From UBA4615 sp044368415 (GTDB lineage: Bacteria; Pseudomonadota; Gammaproteobacteria; Burkholderiales; Burkholderiaceae_E): 39,648 bases of DNA. The notes beneath the pieces are model-generated. The model was not told the origin of the DNA and made no database searches. It worked only from the letters and a program-made list of their open reading frames with translations. The stretch lies in contig JBIPLJ010000143.1 of the NCBI GenBank assembly GCA_044368415.1, forward strand, positions 1-39,648. Direction: 5' to 3'. A program made the position numbers and the translations under genes. Below, piece by piece: positions 14,770-21,904 of the stretch; positions within the stretch are counted from its first letter, which is position 1, and every line of letters begins with the position of its first letter.

Positions 14770-15060
14770 TTAGTCGAGCCAAGGTATGGTGGTGCTAAAG
14801 GTGCAATCATGATGATTGCCAGTAGGCGCTCGCACAAACACCATACCAGTTAGCGTGTGCCCGCCAACATACTCGCCATACCATTGCAGCTTTTCAGCGA
14901 GGGCCTTAGCCGCGGCCATATGGTTTTCGTCGCCTTTTAACTCGTCGTTCCATGGCAACGTAACGGACGTGAGGCCACCAGTGTGGGTTGCCTTGACACG
15001 CGAGTATCGCGAACCACGAACACTGCTCGCGCCAAGGTACTTAGTTTCTATGACTTGCAT
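14770..15060 (-). CDS. Unknown early protein, 96 aa
   Basis: A soluble protein with an N-terminal strand-rich part, a helix (HMAAAKALAEKLQWY) and a C-terminal strand part. GGAGCATGAACA precedes the ATG. The leader is a near copy of that in front of the gene at 15108-15323. Confidence 0.7.
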   Translation of the reverse strand: MQVIETKYLGASSVRGSRYSRVKATHTGGLTSVTLPWNDELKGDENHMAAAKALAEKLQWYGEYVGGHTLTGMVFVRAPTGNHHDCTFSTTIPWLD

Positions 15061-15084
15061 TGTTCATGCTCCATTTTTACTGTT
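15058..15084. repeat. Duplicated gene leader, copy 1
   Basis: A 27-bp start region (minus strand reads AACAGTAAAAATGGAGCATG, then the start codon) repeated at 15321-15347 with three base differences. It contains the Shine-Dalgarno of the downstream gene. It marks duplication of a gene cassette or of its leader. Confidence 0.75.
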
Positions 15085-15107
15085 AATTTGCGCACGGAAC
15101 GATAGCG

Positions 15108-15323
15108 TTAGTCGATAAAGGTTACTGTATATCCAAAGGCTTCTAGCGTACTCAAAGCCCATGAGTCCTTTGAATGCACGGGGAAGCCAACACAATCCGG
15201 CTCGCCGTTTCCCCTACCTCTTGTGACGGCAATATTAAGAGCGTTAGCCATTTTGTCGGCTAATTCGCCCTGATACTCATAATAGTCGCCGCGCTTTGTG
15301 AAAGTCACGTTTCTATCTGTCAT
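15108..15323 (-). CDS. Unknown early protein, 71 aa
   Basis: A small protein, MTDRNVTFTKRGDYYEYQGE at its start, with a helix and a C-terminal strand. GGAGTATGAACG precedes the ATG. The fold looks like a small alpha/beta domain. Function unknown. Confidence 0.65.
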   Translation of the reverse strand: MTDRNVTFTKRGDYYEYQGELADKMANALNIAVTRGRGNGEPDCVGFPVHSKDSWALSTLEAFGYTVTFID

Positions 15324-15347
15324 CGTTCATACTCCATTTTTGCTGTT
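15321..15347. repeat. Duplicated gene leader, copy 2
   Basis: The second copy of the 27-bp leader described at 15058-15084. It includes the end of the preceding gene and the ribosome site of the 71-residue gene. Confidence 0.75.
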
Positions 15348-15605
15348 GAGTTGCAATATTACTTGGTTGATAACTTTTTGCAGCTTAGTCGGTATGTCGG
15401 TCCATTGATCACAACTTTTGCCGTCTATTTCGCCACACCATACAAGCGCGCCCGATGCGTCGCGGACAATGTCTATGCGGTAGCAATGCTTGGTGCTCTT
15501 ATACGCCAATCGCCGCTCAAGGCCGAAAAGGTCCTTTTCAAACCTTGGGGCCGCTACCATCATGACACGGCCTGTAGGGATTTGATCAAAATCAACCAAT
15601 GACAT
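15327..15605 (-). CDS. Unknown early protein, 92 aa
   Basis: A soluble protein with strand-rich N-terminus (GRVMMVAAPRFE), a CYRIDIVRD strand and a C-terminal helix (TKLQKVINQVILQL). It lies four bases downstream of the small membrane protein's stop. No motif recognised. Confidence 0.65.
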   Translation of the reverse strand: MSLVDFDQIPTGRVMMVAAPRFEKDLFGLERRLAYKSTKHCYRIDIVRDASGALVWCGEIDGKSCDQWTDIPTKLQKVINQVILQLNSKNGV

Positions 15606-15609
15606 TGTA

Positions 15610-15747
15610 CTACCTACCGAAAAATAGTTGTGCGATTAGTATGATCACGCCAATGGCGCATACCTCGCGAAGGATTGAGCCACATCGTGTCTCAGTGTGG
15701 CTATACTGGATAACGTGTCGGTGGTCTGATTTAAGTGATTGTGTCAT
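15610..15747 (-). CDS. Small membrane protein, 45 aa
   Basis: ATG 15747 is preceded by AGGAGATAATGAC. The product has a hydrophilic N-terminus with several His and one C-terminal hydrophobic segment (VCAIGVIILIAQLFF). The longer frame to 15843 has no ribosome site. The likely product is a tail-anchored membrane protein of unknown function. Confidence 0.55.
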   Translation of the reverse strand: MTQSLKSDHRHVIQYSHTETRCGSILREVCAIGVIILIAQLFFGR

Positions 15748-15833
15748 GTCATTATCTCCTGTGACTGAAAACATACTAGTTTTAAAGTTAGTACGCGTCA
15801 ACATCTTTTTGCAGTACGTCACCACGTACGTGA

Positions 15834-16265
15834 TTAGCGCCATGCTTTAGCGCCATACTCGTTAACCCAACCACGCGGCCACGGGTTAGCATCGGTCGCG
15901 ACCACGTAATGGCAATGTATGGACATTTTGACGTACCCGTACGGTTTAATGGCCTCAAACCCCGCATGAGCCATATTAAGCAGTGTACCATGCACGCGAC
16001 TAAACATATTGTTATTATCTTTTGTCCAGCGTACTACAAAGCGCGTGTCTATTGCCTCGCCTGAATAAGGTATTAATGCATCATCTCTAACTGCGTATAT
16101 GTCAGCCGATATCAAAGTCCTGCCTCCAGCGCTCAGTACTATTCCAAATGTGTCGCCATGCCATGCGTACAAATCAGCATGTACAATGTTTTCAGTTTTC
16201 ACCCGCTCACCCCATACACCACAATCGTGTAGCCAAGGGCGCTGATCTAAAGATGAATGAGCCAT
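15834..16265 (-). CDS. Unknown early protein, 143 aa
   Basis: Probably the first well-supported gene of the leftward arm. AGGAGAATTAAGCAA lies before the ATG. The protein is beta-rich, with many His and Trp residues (HADLYAWHGDTFGI, SIHCHYVVATDANPWPRG). It is not assignable. Its leader contains one copy of the 20-bp operator-like element (16289-16308), so its expression is probably controlled there. Confidence 0.7.
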   Translation of the reverse strand: MAHSSLDQRPWLHDCGVWGERVKTENIVHADLYAWHGDTFGIVLSAGGRTLISADIYAVRDDALIPYSGEAIDTRFVVRWTKDNNNMFSRVHGTLLNMAHAGFEAIKPYGYVKMSIHCHYVVATDANPWPRGWVNEYGAKAWR

Positions 16266-16471
16266 TTGCTTAATTCTCCTACTATTTTCAACTTTAAACG
16301 AGAGTTTAGCTCGGTGAGCTGTGAGCGTAAAGCTGTTTGTGCAGTCATATATTGGGGTAAAATATCAATGAAAACAAGATGTTCAACTTTAGACGAGAGT
16401 TTAATAGATTGCAAAAATTGCCTCAATTCCAAATCGCGTCTTTTGTGTAGGTAGGTGTGTGTCTCTCGCAT
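16247..16471 (-). CDS. Doubtful 74-aa frame over the operator repeats
   Basis: An open frame from 16471 that overlaps the next gene by 19 bases. It has no convincing Shine-Dalgarno. Two copies of a 20-bp DNA repeat lie inside it in different reading frames, which suggests that selection here acts on the DNA and not on a protein. The predicted peptide is basic and helical. I keep it only as a possibility; the stretch may instead be an untranslated leader. Confidence 0.3.
   Translation of the reverse strand: MRETHTYLHKRRDLELRQFLQSIKLSSKVEHLVFIDILPQYMTAQTALRSQLTELNSRLKLKIVGELSKWLIHL
16289..16308 (+). promoter_or_regulatory. Operator-like element, copy 1
   Basis: CAACTTTAAACGAGAGTTTA, with the dyad TAAAC-GAGA-GTTTA. 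It occurs three times in 320 bp just upstream of the first early genes, as expected for operators of a regulator. The protein that binds is unknown; the GcrA-like protein is one candidate. Confidence 0.55.
16384..16403 (+). promoter_or_regulatory. Operator-like element, copy 2
   Basis: Same element with one change (TAGAC in place of TAAAC), 95 bp from copy 1. The spacing is not a multiple of three, so the doubtful 74-aa frame reads the two copies in different frames. Confidence 0.55.
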
Positions 16472-16482
16472 GGCTAATTACA

Positions 16483-16565
16483 TTTATATAAGGGGTTTAT
16501 TACTATATATACATATATGTATATAGGTAGCTAATCGATCCTCAGCAACTTTATACGGGGTTTAT
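16483..16565 (-). promoter_or_regulatory. Paired ATAAACCCC-TATA motifs, possible early promoters
   Basis: On the minus strand ATAAACCCCTTATATAAA (16500-16483) and ATAAACCCCGTATAAA (16565-16550) are near copies. Each ends in a TATA-like box pointing towards the early genes. Repetition upstream of a divergent arm suggests promoter elements, but no standard -35 box sits at the right distance. Confidence 0.35.
16506..16525. repeat. 20-bp perfect AT palindrome
   Basis: TATATACATATATGTATATA reads identically on both strands. Such a sequence can extrude a cruciform or melt easily. It lies between the paired ATAAACCCC motifs and beside the iteron array, so a role in origin opening or promoter melting is possible. 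Confidence 0.7.
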
Positions 16566-16590
16566 CCTATTCGTGACCTTCTGGTATCAT

Positions 16591-16610
16591 TAAACTCTCG
16601 TTTAAAGTTG
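16591..16610 (-). promoter_or_regulatory. Operator-like element, copy 3 (inverted)
   Basis: The exact reverse complement of copy 1 (16289-16308). It lies between the early leader and the iterons, in true intergenic DNA, which supports a regulatory role for the element. Confidence 0.55.
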
Positions 16611-16640
16611 TAATATCGGCGATTTTCCAATAAACACCTG

Positions 16641-16877
16641 ATAAGTGTATGGCAAAACAAACTATAAGCGTATGTTTGGCGCGGTATAACCCGCAAAACA
16701 GGCAAACGACGCAAAATATACACTTATATTTATACACTTATACCTATATTTATACACTTATATTTATACACTTATATTTATACACTTATGTTTGTACACT
16801 TATACTCATTTATACACTTATGTTTGTACACTTATATTTATACACTTATGTTTATACACTTATGTTTGTACGCTTAT
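16641..16877. repeat. 14-bp iteron array
   Basis: Two inverted copies (ATAAGTGTAT at 16641, ATAAGCGTAT at 16663) precede eleven direct copies whose cacttat cores start at 16721, 16735, 16755, 16769, 16783, 16797, 16815, 16829, 16843, 16857 and 16871. The spacing is mostly 14 bp, with consensus TTTATACACTTATG or TTTGTACACTTATG. Plus-strand reading frames through it encode only Tyr/Leu-rich repeats and are not genes. Iteron arrays of this kind typically bind a replication initiator or a repressor. Confidence 0.8.
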
Positions 16878-16949
16878 AAACATACGTAGGGTATGCCACG
16901 TACTTCGCGGGCAGGGGGAGGGGGTAATTGTTACAGACACGCACGCACC

Positions 16950-17145
16950 AAAATTTTTCAGTTTTCATTATGTACAATCTGTACACTTATGTTCAAACAT
17001 CTATATAAAATTTTTCAATTTTCATTATGTACAATTTGTACACTTATGTTCGACCACCCATATAATTTTTTCAGTTTTCATTACGTACAATCTGTACACT
17101 TATGTTTATACACTTATGTTTATACACTTATGTTTATACACTTAT
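16950..17145. repeat. Three 57-bp repeats plus more iterons
   Basis: Copies begin at 16950, 17007 and about 17064. Each has an A-tract/T-tract (AAAATTTTTC), TTTTCATTA, and a TGTACA-N3-TGTACA core (16971-16985, 17028-17042, and 17084-17098 with one change), followed by a TACACTTAT iteron. The last runs into three more 14-bp iterons (cores at 17111, 17125 and 17139). The A-tracts would curve the DNA. This is a candidate origin or multi-operator control region upstream of the late arm. Confidence 0.75.
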
Positions 17146-17227
17146 GCCTATGCGACAAATATTCTCTTGACCTAGCCCCCGGCCTAAAATAGCACATCAA
17201 AACCCAACAACAGAAAGGGGTATTTCT

Positions 17228-17752
17228 ATGATAGGTCTCAAAAAACTAGCCTTAGTTTGGTTAGCCCTTATGCTACTATTAGGTGTATCGCTACTAACGA
17301 TCCCGACAACTGCAAAAGCCCAAAACGTCGGAAACGTTGGAACATATACCGAACAATCAACAGGAAACATAAAACAATCCCTAGGCGTGGTAGTACTCCC
17401 CGGTACCACTGAGAGATGGCTTAGATACTCGCCGCCAGTAGGCGGCATTACTAACTCAACAACGGGCGTCACAGTGTTTCCAGCCGTATCAGGTAGAGCC
17501 ATACACGTAATGGGTGGTCAGTGCTATTCCGATGCGTTGGGTGCGGCCACGGATTTAGAACTACGCGATGGTGTGGGCGGTACAGTTATCTGGCGCATTC
17601 GCATACCGACTGTAGGTATTCTACAAGTAATAGACATTAAGTTTAACACGCCGTTGCGGTTAAGCACCAATACTCCTTTAGAGATGGGAACCGCAACGGC
17701 GAGCGTAACGGGGGGTGTATATTGCAACTGGCAAGGATTCTCGGGTTTCTAG
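17228..17752 (+). CDS. Secreted beta-rich protein, decoration-like
   Basis: A protein of 174 residues with a clear Sec signal peptide (MIGLKKLALVWLALMLLLG..., probable cleavage after AKA near residue 31). The mature part is strand-rich (LELRDGVGGTVIWRIRIP, ASVTGGVYCNWQGFSGF) and resembles, in pattern only, small beta-sandwich proteins common among phage structural genes. AAAGGGG lies upstream of the ATG. A terminator follows directly, so it forms its own transcription unit ahead of terminase. Export makes a surface or periplasmic role possible, such as exclusion or receptor masking (inference). A virion protein carrying a signal peptide would be unusual. Confidence 0.75.
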   Translation: MIGLKKLALVWLALMLLLGVSLLTIPTTAKAQNVGNVGTYTEQSTGNIKQSLGVVVLPGTTERWLRYSPPVGGITNSTTGVTVFPAVSGRAIHVMGGQCYSDALGAATDLELRDGVGGTVIWRIRIPTVGILQVIDIKFNTPLRLSTNTPLEMGTATASVTGGVYCNWQGFSGF

Positions 17753-17762
17753 CTAAGCCCGG

Positions 17763-17791
17763 TTGACAACGTGGCCCTTACGCTCATATTC
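17763..17791 (+). promoter_or_regulatory. Candidate late promoter in front of terminase
   Basis: A perfect TTGACA at 17763-17768 with TATTCA 18 bases later. It overlaps the terminator hairpin, so transcripts starting here would lack its 5' arm. The -10 match is poor. Confidence 0.25.
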
Positions 17792-17811
17792 ACGGGCGTA
17801 AGGGCTTTTTT
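17774..17811 (+). terminator. Terminator after the secreted protein gene
   Basis: A perfect 10-bp stem (GCCCTTACGC at 17774-17783 with GCGTAAGGGC at 17796-17805) followed by six T. The T-tract ends at the base before the terminase small subunit ATG. The 3' arm supplies the only Shine-Dalgarno-like sequence (AAGGG) for that gene. Confidence 0.9.
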
Positions 17812-18327
17812 ATGCGCAGTGAAACCACATTAGAACTTATCGAGCATCAACTTCAAAATAATTGCGGCGATGTGCTGGCAGCCGCTAAGGCCGTCGGTGT
17901 GTCGCTGATATTTATCAATCAATGGCGTAAAGATGACAAGATCGTCAATGATCGGTTGACTGAGGCCGAGCGCGTCGGAACGCAAGGATTAGTCAGTGCT
18001 GCAATTGAGCGCGCCACACGTGGTGTTGATAAAGCAGTATATTTTAAAGGTGAGGTAGTCGGCTATGATAAAGTGTACTCTGACGGTTTGTTGCAAACGT
18101 TGCTAAAAGCCAAAGTACCTGAGTTTGCCAAAGATGGCGAAGGTGGTAGTGGCATAAACGTACATGTAAATGTGGCTAATATAATGCCACGTGCTAAAAC
18201 ATACGATGAGTGGTTGACTATGAAACGCGCTACTGTTGACGCTCCTGCACTAGAGCATGACAGTACTGAAGTCATAGATGTGGAGCATACATCGGTAGAA
18301 GATGCCTTTAAAGGTATTGAGTTATGA
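17812..18327 (+). CDS. Terminase small subunit
   Basis: A protein of 171 residues with an N-terminal helix-turn-helix (residues 15-40, CGDVLAAAKAVGVSLIFIN). The typical TerS segment SDGLLQTLLKAKVPEFAKD lies near residues 90-108. TerS recognises the packaging site and stimulates TerL. The stop overlaps the TerL start (ATGA). Its ribosome site lies inside the 3' arm of the preceding terminator, so initiation may depend on where the message starts. Confidence 0.85.
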   Translation: MRSETTLELIEHQLQNNCGDVLAAAKAVGVSLIFINQWRKDDKIVNDRLTEAERVGTQGLVSAAIERATRGVDKAVYFKGEVVGYDKVYSDGLLQTLLKAKVPEFAKDGEGGSGINVHVNVANIMPRAKTYDEWLTMKRATVDAPALEHDSTEVIDVEHTSVEDAFKGIEL

Positions 18328-19766
18328 ATGCTTGGGAGCCGCAGCCGGGGCCACAGTCACTTGCTATCGCAGCGCAATTTGCCGATGAAATTATGTTTGG
18401 CGGCGCGCGTGGTGGCGGTAAGTCTGACTTTCTGCTAGGTGACTTTTTGCAGGACATTGACTTAGGCGATAAGTGGCGCGGTATTATCTTTCGGCGCTCG
18501 TATCCAGAGCTAGAAGAACTGATTACACGCGCAAAAGAGATATACACACTGTACGGTGCTACATTTAAAGTAGCTGACAAAACGTTTGTGTTTCCGTCGG
18601 GCGCTACGCTTAAAATGCGTCACGTTGAAAACGAAAGTGATTGTGACAAGTATCAAGGTCACCAATACACTTGGATTGGCTGGGACGAGTTAACAAACTG
18701 GCCTAATTTAAAATCGTACAAAAAACTTAAAGCCTGTTTGCGTTCGGCGTCCGGGGTAGAAAATAAACGTATTCGATGCTCTGCAAACCCGGGCGGTGTC
18801 GGTCATCATGCTGTTAAGTCGTACTTTGTCGATCCCGCGCCTAAAGGCATGGAGTTGATTACAAATACTGACGAAGACAACTATGTAACAACTAAAATGT
18901 TCATTCCGTCGCGCGTGTATGACAACAAAAAGTTGTTGGACAACGATCCCGGATACATTGCACGATTGCGCGAAATTGGTAGTCCGGAACTCGTACGTGC
19001 ATGGTTAGAGGGTGACTGGTCCGTTATTACAGGCGCATACTACCCTGAGTTCAGCGTCGAAAAGCACGTACTAGAACCATTTAAGATACCTAGTCATTGG
19101 TTACGTTTTCGCTCTATGGATTGGGGCAGTGCAACACCATTTTGTGTATTATGGTTTGCAACATGTACTGAAGGTTATCAAATACCAAACGGAATATATA
19201 TTCCGTCAGGCGCAGTAATTGTGTACAGAGAGTTTTACGGATGGAACGGTACACCAAATGTAGGTTTAAGATGGCCCGCAACGCGAGTAGCGCAAAGCAT
19301 AGCAAAATACGAAAAAGATGAAAACATAACGTATGGTGTTCTCGACCCCAGTGCGTTTAGTAAACACAGTGGTCCCAGTCACGCGGAGCGTATGGCTGAA
19401 GAAAAAGTACGTTTTAGGCCCGCCGACAATAACCGTATAGGTGGGTGGGATATCGTACGTGATCGTTTGTGCGGTATAGACGGTGATATAGATATTAACT
19501 ATGGTGTCGGTACGCCAATGGTGTTCTTTTTCAAAACGTGCGTGCATACGATAAGAACACTCCCGGCGCTTCAGCATGACTTGAAAACCCCGGAGGATTG
19601 CGATACCGACGGCGAGGATCATGCACCAGATACCCTTAGATACGGCCTAATGAGCCGCCCTTGGAGACGCCCTAAGGCATTGCCACCACCGACAAACAAT
19701 ATAAAGCTAGTCCAAAATGCGACTTTGAACGACTTTTGGGAAGCCAATGAACAGGATGACGACTAA
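18324..19766 (+). CDS. Terminase large subunit
   Basis: The packaging ATPase and nuclease, 480 residues. Walker A is GGARGGGKS (26-34) and Walker B is IGWDE (about 118-122). The RNase-H-like nuclease domain begins near MDWGSATPF (Asp about 265), continues with VLDPSAF (about 340) and ends with DHAPDTLRYG (about 432-441). All motifs appear intact. It overlaps both neighbours (ATGA with TerS, TAATG with portal). Together with the P22-type portal and coat this suggests headful packaging, though cleavage mode cannot be read from sequence. Confidence 0.95.
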   Translation: MNAWEPQPGPQSLAIAAQFADEIMFGGARGGGKSDFLLGDFLQDIDLGDKWRGIIFRRSYPELEELITRAKEIYTLYGATFKVADKTFVFPSGATLKMRHVENESDCDKYQGHQYTWIGWDELTNWPNLKSYKKLKACLRSASGVENKRIRCSANPGGVGHHAVKSYFVDPAPKGMELITNTDEDNYVTTKMFIPSRVYDNKKLLDNDPGYIARLREIGSPELVRAWLEGDWSVITGAYYPEFSVEKHVLEPFKIPSHWLRFRSMDWGSATPFCVLWFATCTEGYQIPNGIYIPSGAVIVYREFYGWNGTPNVGLRWPATRVAQSIAKYEKDENITYGVLDPSAFSKHSGPSHAERMAEEKVRFRPADNNRIGGWDIVRDRLCGIDGDIDINYGVGTPMVFFFKTCVHTIRTLPALQHDLKTPEDCDTDGEDHAPDTLRYGLMSRPWRRPKALPPPTNNIKLVQNATLNDFWEANEQDDD

Positions 19767-21904
19767 TGTACGAAGATAAAACGGCTAAAGACCCTGAAAA
19801 GCAAACAGGTGAGCGTGCGTACTGGTCGGAAGAAATAACTAAGGCTAAACGCCGTTTTCAAACGTTCTGGGACGCGGGCGACACTGTTATAGATGCGTAC
19901 CGCATGCAAAAGTCCGACGGTAATGAGGTAGTATCTAAGGATAGGTACAATATTTTGTATTCGTCAACGGAAACAATTAGACCAAACTTGTATGCGCAGC
20001 GTCCTACAGTGCGTATTAAGATGCGAAACCGAGACGCAAATAATCCTCAATCTAAAATGATGGCAAGACTGTTAGAGGGTAGTATTGAGTACGTCATAGA
20101 AGAAGAAGATATTGATGAAGTTATGGAGAGCGTAGTCGAAGACTACTTACTCCCCGGTATTGGTGTTGCTTGGGTACGCTATGAACCCAATATTGAAGAT
20201 ACTAAAGATGAAAAAGGCAATGTCTCGTCTAAAATGCTAGATGAGATGGTTAAAATCGACTACATTTATTGGCAAGATTGGGTTTGCGGCACGTCACGTA
20301 ATTGGAAAACTGTTCCGTGGGTGGCAAAACGCACGTACATGAATAAGGAGAAAGCTACCAAACGTTTTGGTGCAGAAAAAGCTCGTGGCTTAAGTTATTT
20401 GACACGAGAAACTACCAAACGAGATGCAGATGTTGGTTCCGATACGGCAGAAATTTGGGAGATTTGGTGTAAAACAAGTAAGTCAGCGTACTGGTATTGC
20501 GAAAGTTATCCGTCAGACCTGCTAGACAAAAAAGAAGACCCTTTAAAGCTCAAGAACTTTTTTCCGTGTCCTAGGCCTTTGCGGGCCATAGCTAACACAC
20601 GTAGTTTTGTACCGCGCGCTCTTTATTCGCAATACAAAACTCAAGCGGATACATTAAACGTACTGACTAAGCGCATTAGATTGTTAGGTGAGGCGTTGCG
20701 CGTAGTCGGTGTGTTTGACGGGTCGCAGCAAAAGTTGTCCGACTTACTTAATCCTGCATCGGGTAACAGAATGATACCTATTGACAGTTGGGCGGCATTT
20801 GCTCAGGCTGGCGGCATTAAAGGTAATGTTGAGTGGTTACCGTTAGATCAAATTATCCAAACACTAGTACAGTTGCAACAAGCGAGAGAAGTGTGTAAAA
20901 ATGAAATATACGAAGTTACTGGCTTTTCTGATATTGTGCGTGGTGTATCTAAAGCCTCTGAAACACTAGGCGCGCAAAATTTAAAAGCCAATTGGGCAGG
21001 TGCGCGCGTGCGCAAAATGCAAAAAGAAGTACAACGTTTTGCACGTGATGTCATCGCAATTGTCGGTGAAGTTATATCAGAACATTGTGAACCTGCAACA
21101 GTTGCAATGTTTTCAGGTGTAGACATGCCTACAGCCGAGCAAGTACAAGCTAACCCACAAGCACTAACACAAATGCAAAACGTGCAAGCTGCATTGCAAA
21201 TGATACGTGTTGAAGCTAAACGTGTTGCCACCATAGACATCGAAACAGATAGTACTATTATGGCTGACGAGGAAGCGCAGCGTAAAGATCGCATGGACTT
21301 CTTAGGTGCAGCGGGTGCGTTTTTACAACAGGCGGTACCTGCTATGACAGCAACACCCGAGTTGGGCCCACTACTTGCGGCCATGCTCATGTTTACGGTA
21401 CGCACGTTTTCGGCCTCTAGACCAATCGAGGAAGAATTTGAAAAAGTCCAACAAGTACTTGAGACAAGAGGGCAACAACCGCAACAAGGCGATAAGGGAG
21501 GCGAGGCGCAAGCGCAATCTGCGCAAGCCGTTGCCCAGATCAGAGCGCAAACTGAGCAAGCAAAAATCAGTACTCAAGCACAAATGGACCAACAAAAAGA
21601 ACAAAATAGACATAACGAAGCCTTGGCAGAGCTACAGCTTCGAGATAGAGAAGTAGCCGTCAAAGAACAAGAACTACAGCTTAAAGCGCGCGAACTTGAA
21701 CTAAAAATGAGTGATGCCGACGTAAATGTACAGGCAATGCAGCTTGAAAAAAGTAAAGCGGAACATTCGGCACAAATGGACATTTTCGAGTACCAACAAG
21801 AAAACGACAGAATGAACCGTGAAGATGAACGCGCGCGGGAAGAAGCTGCTGCAAACGCCATTGCAGCCGAAAACGAAAGTATTGAAAATGATGAACAATC
21901 TTAA
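19766..21904 (+). CDS. Portal protein, P22-like
   Basis: A protein of 712 residues matching P22-type portal proteins in length and architecture. The N-terminal half carries the RYNILYSSTETIRPNLYAQRPTV segment and the acidic IEEEDIDEVMESVVEDYLLPG helix. The C-terminal 170 residues form a long Gln/Glu-rich coiled coil, as in the P22 barrel. It forms the dodecameric ring for DNA entry. A short CTTTAAAG lies at 20541. Confidence 0.9.
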   Translation: MYEDKTAKDPEKQTGERAYWSEEITKAKRRFQTFWDAGDTVIDAYRMQKSDGNEVVSKDRYNILYSSTETIRPNLYAQRPTVRIKMRNRDANNPQSKMMARLLEGSIEYVIEEEDIDEVMESVVEDYLLPGIGVAWVRYEPNIEDTKDEKGNVSSKMLDEMVKIDYIYWQDWVCGTSRNWKTVPWVAKRTYMNKEKATKRFGAEKARGLSYLTRETTKRDADVGSDTAEIWEIWCKTSKSAYWYCESYPSDLLDKKEDPLKLKNFFPCPRPLRAIANTRSFVPRALYSQYKTQADTLNVLTKRIRLLGEALRVVGVFDGSQQKLSDLLNPASGNRMIPIDSWAAFAQAGGIKGNVEWLPLDQIIQTLVQLQQAREVCKNEIYEVTGFSDIVRGVSKASETLGAQNLKANWAGARVRKMQKEVQRFARDVIAIVGEVISEHCEPATVAMFSGVDMPTAEQVQANPQALTQMQNVQAALQMIRVEAKRVATIDIETDSTIMADEEAQRKDRMDFLGAAGAFLQQAVPAMTATPELGPLLAAMLMFTVRTFSASRPIEEEFEKVQQVLETRGQQPQQGDKGGEAQAQSAQAVAQIRAQTEQAKISTQAQMDQQKEQNRHNEALAELQLRDREVAVKEQELQLKARELELKMSDADVNVQAMQLEKSKAEHSAQMDIFEYQQENDRMNREDERAREEAAANAIAAENESIENDEQS

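Noticed and set aside
16641..17145. CRISPR array
   Set aside because: Units are 14 or 57 bp without unique spacers of constant length, and no cas gene is present.
17167..17185. Promoter TTGACC...TAAAAT before the secreted-protein gene
   Set aside because: The spacer is only 12 bases, too short for a sigma70 promoter.
16649..17192. Plus-strand frames of 76, 99 and 127 codons in the repeat region
   Set aside because: They translate the 14-bp and 57-bp repeats into Tyr/Leu/Thr strings, have no ribosome site and overlap each other. The DNA repeats explain them.
20848..21405. A 185-codon minus-strand frame opposite the portal gene
   Set aside because: Ser/Cys/Ala-rich shadow of the portal coding strand, no ribosome site.
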